A stretch of 49,380 nt of DNA from Oxalobacteraceae bacterium UBA4003 (GTDB lineage Bacteria > Pseudomonadota > Gammaproteobacteria > Burkholderiales > Burkholderiaceae_D): positions 117,422 through 166,801 of the forward strand of contig DGBN01000069.1 in assembly GCA_002384815.1 (NCBI GenBank), in the 5' to 3' direction. The translations under genes were made by a program, and so were the position numbers. Below are positions 1 to 8,053 of the stretch, one piece after another. Every line of letters begins with the position of its first letter. Position 1 is the first letter of the stretch. The notes under the pieces were generated by a model that was not told the DNA's origin, searched no databases, and saw only the letters and a program-made list of their open reading frames with translations.

Positions 1-579
1 GAACACGCGCATGTTTTCGCCCGGGTGGACGCGGGTGTTGTACAGGTCCCAGAGTTCAGGACGTTGCGCTTTTGGGTTCCATTGGCCGAAATCGTCGCGG
101 AAGGAAAAGATGCGTTCTTTCGCACGGGCTTTTTCTTCATCGCGGCGGGCGCCACCTATGCAGGCATCGAATTTGTATTCAGCGATTGTTTCAAGCAGGG
201 TTACTGCTTGCGCTGCATTGCGTGAATCGGTTTGCGGATTGCGCAGGCGCACGGTGCCGCGTTTGATCGAATCTTCTACCGAGCCGACGATCAGGCGTTC
301 GCCGAGTTCAGCTGCGCGTTTGTCGCGGAACTGAATTACTTCGTCAAAGTTGTGGCCGGTATCGATGTGCACCAGCGGGAACGGAAATTTTCCTGGGCGG
401 AAGGCTTTTTCCGCCAGACGCAGCATGACGACGGAATCTTTGCCGCCGGAAAACAGCAGTGCAGGATTGCTGCACTCGGCTGCGACTTCGCGCATGATGT
501 GGATCGCTTCGGATTCCAGCCAATCGAGGTGCTTGCTGCTGGCGGCATCGAGGAAAAGCTTGTCAACTGCTGTGTTCAT
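1..579 (-). CDS. cysD: Sulfate adenylyltransferase subunit 2 (CysD), 3' end outside window
   Basis: Small subunit of ATP sulfurylase, which with the GTPase CysN makes adenosine phosphosulfate (APS) from sulfate and ATP. Reading from the ATG at 579, the frame stays open to base 1 and gives the first 193 of about 300 residues. The PP-loop SGGKDS is at residues 44-49, the ATP-pyrophosphatase signature of this family. The GGARRDEEK segment and the RPELWDLYN segment near the cut end also match CysD. The gene starts 10 bp after the cysH stop and has only a weak GAGA ribosome site, so it is probably expressed from the upstream operon. cysN is expected beyond the window edge. The call is secure; only the C-terminus is missing. 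Confidence 0.93.
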   Translation of the reverse strand, partial: MNTAVDKLFLDAASSKHLDWLESEAIHIMREVAAECSNPALLFSGGKDSVVMLRLAEKAFRPGKFPFPLVHIDTGHNFDEVIQFRDKRAAELGERLIVGSVEDSIKRGTVRLRNPQTDSRNAAQAVTLLETIAEYKFDACIGGARRDEEKARAKERIFSFRDDFGQWNPKAQRPELWDLYNTRVHPGENMRVF

Positions 580-589
580 CTTGTGGTTC

Positions 590-1318
590 TCACGCTGTAG
601 TAGATACGGGTTTGATTCTGACCAGTTTGCCGTCGACGACATGCAAACCGCATTCCTTGGATTCCGGGTTTTCCCACCACCAGCGACCTGCGCGTACATC
701 TTCGCCGGGCTGTATGGCACGAGTGCAGGGTTCGCAGCCTATCGATGGGAATCCCCTGTCGTGCAATACGTTGTATGGCACATTGTTGCTGCGTATGTAA
801 TGCCAGACATCTTCTTCCGACCAATCCGCGAGCGGATTGAACTTGACCATGTCGTGTGTTTCATCCTGTTCCTGCACATGCAGTTCGGCGCGGGTGCTTG
901 ATTGTGCGCGGCGCTGGCCGGTGACCCAGGCGCGATTGCCTTGCAAGGCACGATTTAGCGGTTCTACCTTGCGGATGCGGCAGCATTCCTTGCGCATCTC
1001 CACGCTTTCATAAAACGCATTCAAACCGTTTTGCCTGACGTAGTCTTCCACCGCCTCCGGTTGCGGGCGATATAACTCGACCTCGTAGCCATATGTTTCC
1101 TTGATGCGATCGAGCACACTCAAGGTTTCTGCATGCAGGCGACCGGTTTCCAGCGTGAAAATGGAAATCGGTAGTTTGCTGCGCAGGATCATGTCGGTCA
1201 GCACTTGATCTTCTGCTGCCAGGCTGGAGGCGAAAACGGCAGGCGCAAACTGATCCGCCACGCGTTGCAGCGTTTCTTTAGTAGCCGCAACCAGCGCGGC
1301 GAAATCGTTTTCGTTCAT
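590..1318 (-). CDS. cysH: Adenylyl-sulfate (APS) reductase, iron-sulfur type
   Basis: Cytoplasmic thioredoxin-dependent reductase of assimilatory sulfate reduction, producing sulfite. It has 242 residues. The iron-sulfur ligand pairs are visible: adjacent Cys112-Cys113 in KECCRIRK, and Cys195/Cys198 in GCEPCTR. The catalytic cysteine is Cys223 in ECGLH. Enzymes with the two extra cysteine pairs carry a [4Fe-4S] cluster and normally use APS rather than PAPS, so a CysC kinase would not be needed; none is seen here. The start ATG overlaps the stop of the DUF934 gene (ATGA at 1315-1318) without a clear Shine-Dalgarno, which suggests translational coupling. Substrate preference is inferred from the cysteine pattern. 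Confidence 0.93.
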   Translation of the reverse strand: MNENDFAALVAATKETLQRVADQFAPAVFASSLAAEDQVLTDMILRSKLPISIFTLETGRLHAETLSVLDRIKETYGYEVELYRPQPEAVEDYVRQNGLNAFYESVEMRKECCRIRKVEPLNRALQGNRAWVTGQRRAQSSTRAELHVQEQDETHDMVKFNPLADWSEEDVWHYIRSNNVPYNVLHDRGFPSIGCEPCTRAIQPGEDVRAGRWWWENPESKECGLHVVDGKLVRIKPVSTTA

Positions 1319-1872
1319 TTTGGTGCAACTGCCTGACGGTCCACACGGCGGAACAAAGGTGTTTTTTTATCCCACGACTGTTGATAGCTTTCGGAAAAAT
1401 CGCTCAAACCTTTCAGTGCATCGTTGACGTCGCGATCTGCACGTACGGCAAACGAGTTGAAGCCGACGCGCTGCATGTAAAACAACTGGTCGCGCAGTAC
1501 ATCGCCAATTGCACGCAGCTCACCGGTGTAGTCGTAACGCGCACGCAAGTTGTACGCGATCGAATAGCCGCGGCCATCCGCAAATTTCGGAAAATCAACT
1601 GCGATCATCGGAAATCTGGCGGCGTCGTCTTTCAGGGCTTCCGGACGTTCGTCGCTGGCGAGCCAGACGCCGATATCAGAACGTGATTCCAGTTGCGCGC
1701 GTTGTGCCTGCCATACAGCGAGCGGCACGATGACCTTGCCGGCCGGCACAATCACCGCTTCCGGTTTTTCAGTCACTTGTTCTTCCGTGCCCGCCACGAT
1801 TTCCGTTTTCAGGCGCAGCAATGTCCAGTCGTCTTCACCGACAACTGCTTTATCCTTGATGATGTTAAGCAT
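1315..1872 (-). CDS. DUF934 protein linked to sulfite reduction
   Basis: A 185-residue protein of the DUF934 family, which in beta- and alphaproteobacteria sits between sulfite reductase and APS reductase genes and is often labelled as an oxidoreductase of sulfite reduction. Its biochemistry is not established. Residues such as GVWLASDE, FPKFADGRGYSIAYNLR and GDVLRDQLFYMQRVGF form the recognisable core. I chose the ATG at 1872 because AGGAG lies 8 bases upstream; the in-frame ATG at 1878 would leave only 2-3 bases. The gene overlaps the cysI stop by 8 bp and the cysH start by 4 bp, so all three are probably translated together. A role in delivering electrons to or assembling CysI is inference from context only. 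Confidence 0.85.
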   Translation of the reverse strand: MLNIIKDKAVVGEDDWTLLRLKTEIVAGTEEQVTEKPEAVIVPAGKVIVPLAVWQAQRAQLESRSDIGVWLASDERPEALKDDAARFPMIAVDFPKFADGRGYSIAYNLRARYDYTGELRAIGDVLRDQLFYMQRVGFNSFAVRADRDVNDALKGLSDFSESYQQSWDKKTPLFRRVDRQAVAPK

Positions 1873-3559
1873 ATGCATCTTCTCCTGCAGCGTGCGCAAC
1901 CTTGATCGGGCTTGCATACACATGTTCCTTGAACGGCGTTACGCCGATGCGACGGGTAGTGTCGATGAATCGTTCGTCTTCGATACGGTCGCGTACATAC
2001 ACTTCGAGCAAGCGTTCGATCACGGTTGGCATCTGGTGCGCCGAGAACGATGGGCCGATGATTTTGCCTATCGAACTGGTATTGCCTTGTGCACCACCGA
2101 TCGATACTTGGTACCACTCGGAGCCATCTTTATCGACGCCGAGGATACCGATGTTGCCGACGTGATGGTGACCGCAGGCGTTGATGCAGCCAGAGATGTT
2201 CAATTCGATATCGCCGATGTCATGCTGAAAATCCAGGCTGTCGAAACGTTCTGCAATTGCTTCTGCGATCGGGATCGATTTGGCATTCGCCAGCGAGCAG
2301 AAATCTCCACCCGGGCAGCAGATGATGTCGGTCAGCAAGCCGATATTAGGTGTTGCCAAACCATGCGATTTGGCTGCTTCCCATACCGTGTACAGATCGG
2401 CGATGCGTACGTCCGACAGCACCACATTCTGTTCATGCGTCACACGCAGTTCGCCGAAGCTGTAGCGATCGGCCAGTTCAGCCATGAAATCCAGTTGTTC
2501 TGCGGTTGCATCGCCAGGCGGCACGCCGGTTTTTTTCAGTGACAGGACGACGGCTGCATAGCCGGGGACTTTGTGCTGTTTGACATTGCGTATCAGCCAG
2601 CTGTTGAAAGCCTTGTTTTCTGCCTTGTTCTTTTCGAACTCTGCATCAGTCGCAGGCAATGTTGCATATGCAGGCATCGTGAAGAATGCTGCCACGCGAT
2701 GCAATTCTTCTTCAGTCAGGGTGCCGGGGCCATCCTTGATGTCCAGCCATTCCTGCTCAACCTGACGACGATATTCATCGATACCGATGGCCTTCACCAG
2801 AATCTTGATGCGCGCTTTGTAAATATTGTCGCGGCGACCGTACTGGTTGTAGACGCGCAGAATGGCTTCGAGATAAGTCATGACATGCTGCCATGGCAGA
2901 AATTCGCAAATCACGCTGCCGAGAATAGGTGTACGACCCATGCCGCCACCTACCATGACGCGGAAGCCGATTTCACCTTGCTCGTTCTTGATCACGTGCA
3001 GGCCGATGTCATGTACTGCAGTCGCGGCACGATCTTCGACCGCACCGTTGATGGCGATCTTGAATTTGCGCGGCAGATAGGCAAACTCCGGATGGAAGGT
3101 GCTCCATTCGCGGATGATTTCCGCATACGGGCGCGGATCAACGATTTCGTCGGCGGCGACACCGGCCAGTTCGTCCGAGGTAGTGTTGCGGATGCAGTTA
3201 CCCGAAGTCTGGATTGCGTGCATTTCCACCGAGGCCAGCTCGGTCAGGATGTCCGGGGTTTGTTCCAGGTTGATCCAGTTGAACTGAATATTCTGGCGCG
3301 TCGTGAAATGACCATAGCCGCGGTCGTACTTGCGGGCGATATGGCCGAACATGCGCATTTGTGCCGACGACAGCAGACCGTATGGCACGGCGATACGCAA
3401 CATATATGCGTGGCGCTGCATGTACAGGCCGTTTTGCAGACGCAGAATGCGGAATTCGTCCTCTGCCAGCTCGTCCGACAGGCGGCGGCGCACCTGATCG
3501 CGGTATTGCGCGATGCGTTCCTTGACGATTTGATGGTCGTATTGGTCGTAGCGATACAT
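1865..3559 (-). CDS. cysI: Sulfite reductase hemoprotein (nitrite/sulfite reductase family)
   Basis: Siroheme and [4Fe-4S] enzyme that reduces sulfite to sulfide in the cytoplasm. It has 564 residues, close to the E. coli CysI length. The cluster ligands are Cys415-x5-Cys421 in CCPGGDFC and Cys458-x3-Cys462 in SGCINACGHH. The N-terminal half carries the ferredoxin-like half-domain with TTRQNIQFNWI, typical of the family. A Shine-Dalgarno GAGGAA lies 6 bases before the ATG. No cysJ flavoprotein is adjacent, so the electron donor is unknown; ferredoxin or a DUF934-linked route is possible. A nitrite reductase role is less likely given cysH, cysD and the divergent cysB. Confidence 0.92.
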   Translation of the reverse strand: MYRYDQYDHQIVKERIAQYRDQVRRRLSDELAEDEFRILRLQNGLYMQRHAYMLRIAVPYGLLSSAQMRMFGHIARKYDRGYGHFTTRQNIQFNWINLEQTPDILTELASVEMHAIQTSGNCIRNTTSDELAGVAADEIVDPRPYAEIIREWSTFHPEFAYLPRKFKIAINGAVEDRAATAVHDIGLHVIKNEQGEIGFRVMVGGGMGRTPILGSVICEFLPWQHVMTYLEAILRVYNQYGRRDNIYKARIKILVKAIGIDEYRRQVEQEWLDIKDGPGTLTEEELHRVAAFFTMPAYATLPATDAEFEKNKAENKAFNSWLIRNVKQHKVPGYAAVVLSLKKTGVPPGDATAEQLDFMAELADRYSFGELRVTHEQNVVLSDVRIADLYTVWEAAKSHGLATPNIGLLTDIICCPGGDFCSLANAKSIPIAEAIAERFDSLDFQHDIGDIELNISGCINACGHHHVGNIGILGVDKDGSEWYQVSIGGAQGNTSSIGKIIGPSFSAHQMPTVIERLLEVYVRDRIEDERFIDTTRRIGVTPFKEHVYASPIKVAHAAGEDAYA

Positions 3560-3569
3560 CTTGTATTCC

Positions 3570-4343
3570 TCAGTAAACTAACTTCACGGCGACGGTTGTC
3601 AGCACACTGGCCAGCAACACGCGCAGCACTTTTTCCGGTATGGCTCGCGATATCAGCGAGCCCAGCGTGATGCCGGGCACGGAGCCGAGCAGCAGCATGG
3701 CAAGCAGTTCCCAGTTGATCGATCCGAGCCACCAGTGGCCGAGAGCCGCGATGGCGGTCAAGGGCACTGCGTAGGCAATATCGGTGCCGGCAATTTCTGC
3801 CGGTGTCAGGCGTGGATAAAGCAAAACCAGTATGGTGGCGCCGATGGCACCGGCACCAATAGACGAGATTGTAACCAATGTACCGAGAATTGCACCGGAA
3901 ACTATGGTGGCTGTGACCAGTTTCCTGCCTTGCATTTGCCGGTCCGGGTGGGCGCTCATCCAGTGTTGCAAACGGGTTCGGAAGATCAGTGCAATCACGG
4001 TCAGCATCACCGAACCGGCGATTGAATAACGGATGATCTGGCCGATTTCCTCGCCCAGACCACCAAAATATTTCAGGGTGATGGCCGTCAACACGGCTGC
4101 CGGCAAGGCGCCTATGCACAAGTGGCGGACGATACTCCAGTGCACATTGCTGCGATAACGGTGGGCAAAGGTGCCTGCGACCTTGGTCACAGAGGCAAAC
4201 GCGAGATCGGTACCGACCGCCACTGTGGGCGACACGCCGAACAGCAGTGTCAGCAAAGGCGTCATCAGGGAACCGCCGCCCACACCGGTCAAACCGACCA
4301 GCAAACCGACAGCAAAACCTGAAACGATATAAGAAACAGACAT
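3570..4343 (-). CDS. TauE/SafE (DUF81) family membrane permease
   Basis: An inner-membrane protein of 257 residues with about eight hydrophobic segments. It begins with the family signature GLLVGLTGVGGGSLMTPLLT and repeats a similar glycine-rich motif in the second half. TauE/SafE proteins move sulfur oxyanions or organosulfur compounds, such as sulfite or sulfoacetate, across the membrane. It is the first gene of the cys operon and ends 10 bp before cysI. This supports a role in sulfate uptake or sulfite/sulfide export, but direction and substrate cannot be read from the sequence. The ATG at 4343 starts directly at the membrane domain; an upstream in-frame ATG at 4367 would add eight residues and is less likely. 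Confidence 0.85.
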   Translation of the reverse strand: MSVSYIVSGFAVGLLVGLTGVGGGSLMTPLLTLLFGVSPTVAVGTDLAFASVTKVAGTFAHRYRSNVHWSIVRHLCIGALPAAVLTAITLKYFGGLGEEIGQIIRYSIAGSVMLTVIALIFRTRLQHWMSAHPDRQMQGRKLVTATIVSGAILGTLVTISSIGAGAIGATILVLLYPRLTPAEIAGTDIAYAVPLTAIAALGHWWLGSINWELLAMLLLGSVPGITLGSLISRAIPEKVLRVLLASVLTTVAVKLVY

Positions 4344-4451
4344 AAGACCCCGCGCAAAGTAGGGCAAATAGTAATAAACTTGAGCCTTATTCCAAACGAC
4401 TTAGTAATTATTTGCTTATATGTGTTTTTGATATAAGTAATGATGAAAAAT

Positions 4452-4471
4452 GACTGAAATGCTTTTCAGTC
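4452..4471. promoter_or_regulatory. Inverted repeat upstream of cysB
   Basis: GACTGAAA and TTTCAGTC form a perfect 8-bp inverted repeat with spacer TGCT, ending 20 bp before the cysB ATG. It lies in the 148-bp AT-rich space between the divergent tauE-cysI operon and cysB. It could be a CysB operator half, an autoregulatory site, or an RNA hairpin in the cysB leader. No T tract follows, so it is not a terminator. Confidence 0.4.
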
Positions 4472-4491
4472 GAACAACATGAGGGGAAGGC

Positions 4492-5433
4492 ATGAATCTC
4501 CACCAACTTCGCTTTGTGCGCGAAGCCGTTCGGCAAAACTTCAATTTGACGGAAGCGGCCAAGGCGTTGTTTACTTCGCAGCCCGGTGTGTCCAAGGCCA
4601 TCATTGAGCTGGAGGAAGAACTGGGCGTGGATATTTTTTCGCGCCACGGTAAGCGCATACGCGGTCTGACCGAGCCGGGCCGGGCTGTGCTGAAGTCGGT
4701 CGAAGCGATCATGCAAGAAATAGAAGGGCTTAAACGCATAGGCAATGAGTTTGCGGCACAGGATAGCGGCAGTTTCACGATTGCCACTACGCATACGCAG
4801 GCGCGTTATTCGCTGCCGAAAGTCGTGCAAGCCTTTACGCAGAAATTTCCCAAGGTGCGTTTGTCTTTATTGCAAGGTAATCCCAGGCAGGTCGCTGATA
4901 TGGTCTTGATGGGGCAGGCCGATCTGGCGATTGCGACGGAATCGATTGCCAACGTCGACGGTCTTATCTCCTTGCCGTGCTATCAATGGGAACATCTGGT
5001 CGTCGTGCCGCATGAGCATCCATTGTTGAAGTCGAAGTCGATCACGCTGGAAGAATTGGCTGCTTATCCACTGATCACTTACGACAGTGCATTCACCGGC
5101 CGCAACAAGATAGACCACGCGTTCACGCTGCGCAATCTGAAGCCCGATGTGCTGCTGGAAGCGATCGATGCGGATGTGATCAAAACCTATGTAGAGCTTG
5201 GTTTGGGGGTCGGTATTATTGCCGGCATGGCCTTCGATACCGAGCGTGACAGGAATCTGCGCGCAATTCCGGCCGGTCATTTGTTCGGCACCAATGTGTC
5301 ACGCGTGGCCTTGAAGCAGGGCGCTTATTTACGCAGCTATGTATTTACCTTCATCGAGTTGTTGACACCTACGCTTAATCGCAAGTTGGTGGAGCAGGTA
5401 TTGAGCGGCGAAAAAGATATGTACGAGCTATGA
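4492..5433 (+). CDS. cysB: LysR-type regulator CysB/Cbl
   Basis: Transcription regulator of 313 residues. The N-terminal helix-turn-helix (about residues 18-45, TEAAKALFTSQPGVSKAI) and the following ELGVDIFSRHGKRIRGLT match the CysB subgroup rather than generic LysR proteins. The C-terminal part is the inducer-binding domain, which in CysB binds O-acetylserine or N-acetylserine and also recognises sulfate or thiosulfate. AGGGGAAGG precedes the ATG. It is divergent from the sulfate reduction operon, the usual arrangement for the activator of that operon. Whether it acts as CysB or as a Cbl paralogue cannot be settled from one window. Confidence 0.9.
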   Translation: MNLHQLRFVREAVRQNFNLTEAAKALFTSQPGVSKAIIELEEELGVDIFSRHGKRIRGLTEPGRAVLKSVEAIMQEIEGLKRIGNEFAAQDSGSFTIATTHTQARYSLPKVVQAFTQKFPKVRLSLLQGNPRQVADMVLMGQADLAIATESIANVDGLISLPCYQWEHLVVVPHEHPLLKSKSITLEELAAYPLITYDSAFTGRNKIDHAFTLRNLKPDVLLEAIDADVIKTYVELGLGVGIIAGMAFDTERDRNLRAIPAGHLFGTNVSRVALKQGAYLRSYVFTFIELLTPTLNRKLVEQVLSGEKDMYEL

Positions 5434-5487
5434 AATTCAACATGGCGAAGATGAACATGAACGATTTAATCAGGAAGTAAACGAAGT

Positions 5488-6144
5488 ATGATCAAACCGG
5501 TCAATACCGATATGGCAGCGTATTACGCCGCGCGGAATAATTTCGATGAAGAAGATGTCGAAAATCCGGACGGAATGGATGCGCTAGACGACATTATGGA
5601 AAACCTGCGCAATTTGCTGACGGATCAACGTGTACTGGAACTCGCCTGTGGTGATGGCTACTGGACTGATGAGCTGTCTGAATATGCAGAGTCCGTACTG
5701 GCGACCGATATCAATCCGAATTTAATCGAGCAGGCGCAAGCAAGAGAGTTGCCGGAAGAAGTGGTGCAGTTTGCCGTGGCAGATGCGCTGGACCCGCAAG
5801 TTGAAGGTGATTTTAATGCCTGCTTCGCCGGCTTCTGGTGGTCACACGTCAAGCGTCAGGATCAGATCGCAGTCATTGCTCGTCTGCGAAAAATCATAGG
5901 TGAGAATGGCTTGCTGGTGTTGGTGGATAATTCGCAAGTCGATACCGAAAAAACCGTGATTGCGCGTACTGACCTGGAAGGCAATACTTACCAGATTCAT
6001 ACGCTCCCGGATGGAGAGCGTTACGAAATCCTTAAAAATTACTATACCAATAGCACCTTGCGCAAACGCCTGGGGCCATTGTTAAGAGATATGCGCGTCC
6101 ATCATTTTGAGCATTACTGGATGTTGACGGCGCGTTTGCGCTAA
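5488..6144 (+). CDS. Class I SAM-dependent methyltransferase
   Basis: A 218-residue soluble protein with a Rossmann methyltransferase fold. Motif I is VLELACGDGYWT (about residues 50-61), followed by the acidic LATDINPNLIEQA that would hold the SAM ribose and FAVADALDP as motif II. Substrate is unknown. It follows cysB by 54 bp and is followed 20 bp later by a small conserved gene, so the three may share a transcript. The C-terminal ending FEHYWMLTARL is typical of small-molecule or protein methyltransferases of this size. Methyltransferase activity is well supported; the target is not. Confidence 0.85.
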   Translation: MIKPVNTDMAAYYAARNNFDEEDVENPDGMDALDDIMENLRNLLTDQRVLELACGDGYWTDELSEYAESVLATDINPNLIEQAQARELPEEVVQFAVADALDPQVEGDFNACFAGFWWSHVKRQDQIAVIARLRKIIGENGLLVLVDNSQVDTEKTVIARTDLEGNTYQIHTLPDGERYEILKNYYTNSTLRKRLGPLLRDMRVHHFEHYWMLTARLR

Positions 6145-6164
6145 GACAAAAACAGGAGCATGAC

Positions 6165-6419
6165 GTGAGATCAACCCGAGCTACCGCCGCTGTCGAACGG
6201 CTGAAAGAACGCAGTGGCAATGATGCCTATGCGATGGTGCGTACTGCTGCTGAATCGTTTTACCTGGTCGATAATTCGGGGGAGGGCGCGCCTGTTGTGT
6301 TGTGTGATCGCTTGCCGCTGGATGAGTTTGTTACCTTCGTCAAGGCATACGGACCGCAAAAGCCGCGACGCCAAACCAAATCCGATATTGCCTTTGAAAA
6401 GCAGTTGATAAAGAAATAA
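6165..6419 (+). CDS. Small hypothetical protein, GTG start
   Basis: An 84-residue protein that I do not recognise. AGGAG at 6154-6158 sits 6 bases before the GTG at 6165; the nearby ATG at 6160 reads only two codons, so the GTG start is preferred. The protein has a basic N-terminus, a central FYLVDNSGEGAPVVLCDRLPLDEFVTFV segment split by no obvious domain boundary, and a lysine-rich tail. There is no signal peptide or membrane segment. It lies 20 bp after the methyltransferase and 26 bp before the next small gene. Confidence 0.65.
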   Translation: MRSTRATAAVERLKERSGNDAYAMVRTAAESFYLVDNSGEGAPVVLCDRLPLDEFVTFVKAYGPQKPRRQTKSDIAFEKQLIKK

Positions 6420-6445
6420 TCCCTAGATATAAGCATATTTCCAAT

Positions 6446-6787
6446 ATGAAGAACGAAAAAAATCCTGCCGATATGGTCAGTCTGGACCGTGAACTCGGTT
6501 TGTGCAATCTCATCATCGTTGATCATGCGCCGTGGGGCGAGACGCATCTGCTCAGCCTGGAAAGCAGAATCAACGCCTGTCTGCAGTGGGTGGAGAGCGG
6601 AGAAATCTATCTCGTGTATCCGGCAGCGCAGTCTTGCGATTTTATGTTCAGCCTGCAATTTTTTTATGCACCGAATGACGAAGCAAAACAGTTTCTGGCA
6701 GAAGCGCAAAACGTACTGGACGATGCCGGCTATGCGTTGACCTTCGGTCCATTAGGAAGCGATTACGCGATTGAGGCGTCCGAATAA
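6446..6787 (+). CDS. Small protein, DUF6572-like
   Basis: A 113-residue soluble protein. The pattern IIVDHAPWGETHLLSLESR followed by INACLQWVESGEIY resembles the DUF6572 family, in which a short beta-hairpin is followed by a helix and an ESGEI motif. The match is from memory and tentative. The C-terminal half contains FYAPNDEAKQFLAEAQ, probably a helix. It follows the GTG-start gene by 26 bp and may be the last gene of that cluster. Function is unknown. Confidence 0.6.
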   Translation: MKNEKNPADMVSLDRELGLCNLIIVDHAPWGETHLLSLESRINACLQWVESGEIYLVYPAAQSCDFMFSLQFFYAPNDEAKQFLAEAQNVLDDAGYALTFGPLGSDYAIEASE

Positions 6788-6796
6788 AATAGTTGT

Positions 6797-6829
6797 GTAA
6801 GTAATTGGTAAGTATTCGGTAAGTATCAT
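6797..6829. repeat. Three 11-bp tandem direct repeats (iterons)
   Basis: GTAAGTAATTG, GTAAGTATTCG and GTAAGTATCAT follow each other without gaps, one helical turn apart, sharing GTAAGTA. They lie about 140 bp before the Bug gene start. Direct repeats at 11-bp spacing are the typical binding pattern of OmpR/PhoB-type response regulators, so a role as an operator for the Bug gene is plausible. Confidence 0.5.
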
Positions 6830-6965
6830 CCGGCAAGATACTGTATTCTTCTTTTTCCGAGGCGTAACATCCGTCGCCTTAACCTTCGCGCATCAACTTG
6901 TATTGGTTGTTATTTACAGCCCAATCAGAAGTTGGAGCGTGATTAATTTTTATAAGGATAGCATC

Positions 6966-7943
6966 ATGAGACAAGTATCCCGCGTTGGAAAAGTACTTTT
7001 TTGCGCGATCGCAGCAGCCAGTTTTTCCGTTAGTGCACTGGCGCAAAGCTGGCCGAACTCCATGGTTACTGTAGTCGTGCCATGGCCACCAGGCGGCCCA
7101 TCCGATATCGCTGGGCGCCCTGTCGCCAAACGTCTTACCGAAAATCTGGGCCATCCTTTCGTGATCGATAACCGCGGCGGCGGCGGCGGCAACATCGGTA
7201 GCGCAGCAGTTGCGCGCGCTCCCGCCGATGGCAATACATTGTTGATCACCTCCAGCGCACCGATCGTGATCAATCCTAGCCTGTACAAGAAAATGGCCTT
7301 CGATCCGGCCAAGGATCTGGTGCCTATTACCAATCTGTTGCGCGTGCCGCTGGTGCTGGTTGCCCACCCATCGGTTCCTGCCAACAACCTGAAGGAATTG
7401 ATCGCCTACATCAAGGCGCAGCCGCAATTTTCGTACGCATCGGCCGGCTCGGGCACGCCACAGCATATGACGGGTGAACTGTTCAAGAGCGTGACCAAGC
7501 TGGATATCACGCACGTGCCTTACAAAGGCTCGGCACCAGCGATTTCCGATCTGCTTGGCGGCCATGTGCCTATCATGTTCGACAGCATGATCGCGATCCT
7601 GCCGCATATCAAAAGCGGCAAGGTCAAAGTGATTGCCGTTTCTGGTGACAAGCGTTCGGCTTCATTGCCTGATGTGCCAACGTTTACAGAATCCGGTTTG
7701 CCAGCGGTCGTTTCCTACGCCTGGTACGGTTTCTTTGCGCCAGCCGGTACACCGAAAGTGATTGTTGACAAGATCAATGCCGAAACATTGAAAATCATGA
7801 AAGAACCTGCATTCCAGAGAATTCTGGCTGATACCGGTTCGGACTATGTTGGCGACACGCCGGAAAATTTTGCTGTATTCGTGAAAGAAGAAGCGGTGAA
7901 ATGGGCGAAAGTCGTGAAGGACAGCGGCGCGACCGTAGACTGA
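6966..7943 (+). CDS. Bug-family (TctC-like) periplasmic solute-binding protein
   Basis: A secreted receptor of 325 residues. The N-terminus has a basic start, a hydrophobic stretch and an ALA-Q signal peptidase site near residue 28. The mature part opens with VTVVVPWPPGGPSDIAGRP, the hallmark of Bug proteins (tripartite tricarboxylate transporter receptors), and contains KPWP-type substrate-loop equivalents such as TSSAPIVINPSLY and HVPYKGSAPAISDLLGGHV. These proteins bind carboxylates or amino acids in the periplasm. No TctA/TctB membrane genes are adjacent, so it is an orphan receptor, as is common in this group. AAGGATA precedes the ATG at 6966; a longer upstream frame lacks a signal peptide at its start. 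Confidence 0.9.
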   Translation: MRQVSRVGKVLFCAIAAASFSVSALAQSWPNSMVTVVVPWPPGGPSDIAGRPVAKRLTENLGHPFVIDNRGGGGGNIGSAAVARAPADGNTLLITSSAPIVINPSLYKKMAFDPAKDLVPITNLLRVPLVLVAHPSVPANNLKELIAYIKAQPQFSYASAGSGTPQHMTGELFKSVTKLDITHVPYKGSAPAISDLLGGHVPIMFDSMIAILPHIKSGKVKVIAVSGDKRSASLPDVPTFTESGLPAVVSYAWYGFFAPAGTPKVIVDKINAETLKIMKEPAFQRILADTGSDYVGDTPENFAVFVKEEAVKWAKVVKDSGATVD

Positions 7944-7979
7944 TCTTGCTGATGCAGGCAAGTCAGGCAAGCGTTAATG

Positions 7980-8007
7980 AAAAAGCCCCGTGAATACGGG
8001 GCTTTTT
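7980..8007. terminator. Bidirectional terminator between Bug gene and xthA
   Basis: The stem AAAAAGCCCC pairs with GGGGCTTTTT across an 8-base loop. With A and T runs at the two sides it can terminate both converging genes. Confidence 0.9.
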
Positions 8008-8053
8008 ATTGTCCGGCGTTTACATGCAACAGTATCGCAGGCGGTCGCAATAA

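Noticed and set aside
2573..3670. Open frame of 365 codons antisense to cysI
   Set aside because: The opposite strand encodes a complete sulfite reductase with all cluster cysteines; the frame has no domain.
5430..5480. 16-codon frame overlapping the cysB stop by ATGA
   Set aside because: Too short, methionine- and lysine-rich by chance, with no ribosome site of its own.
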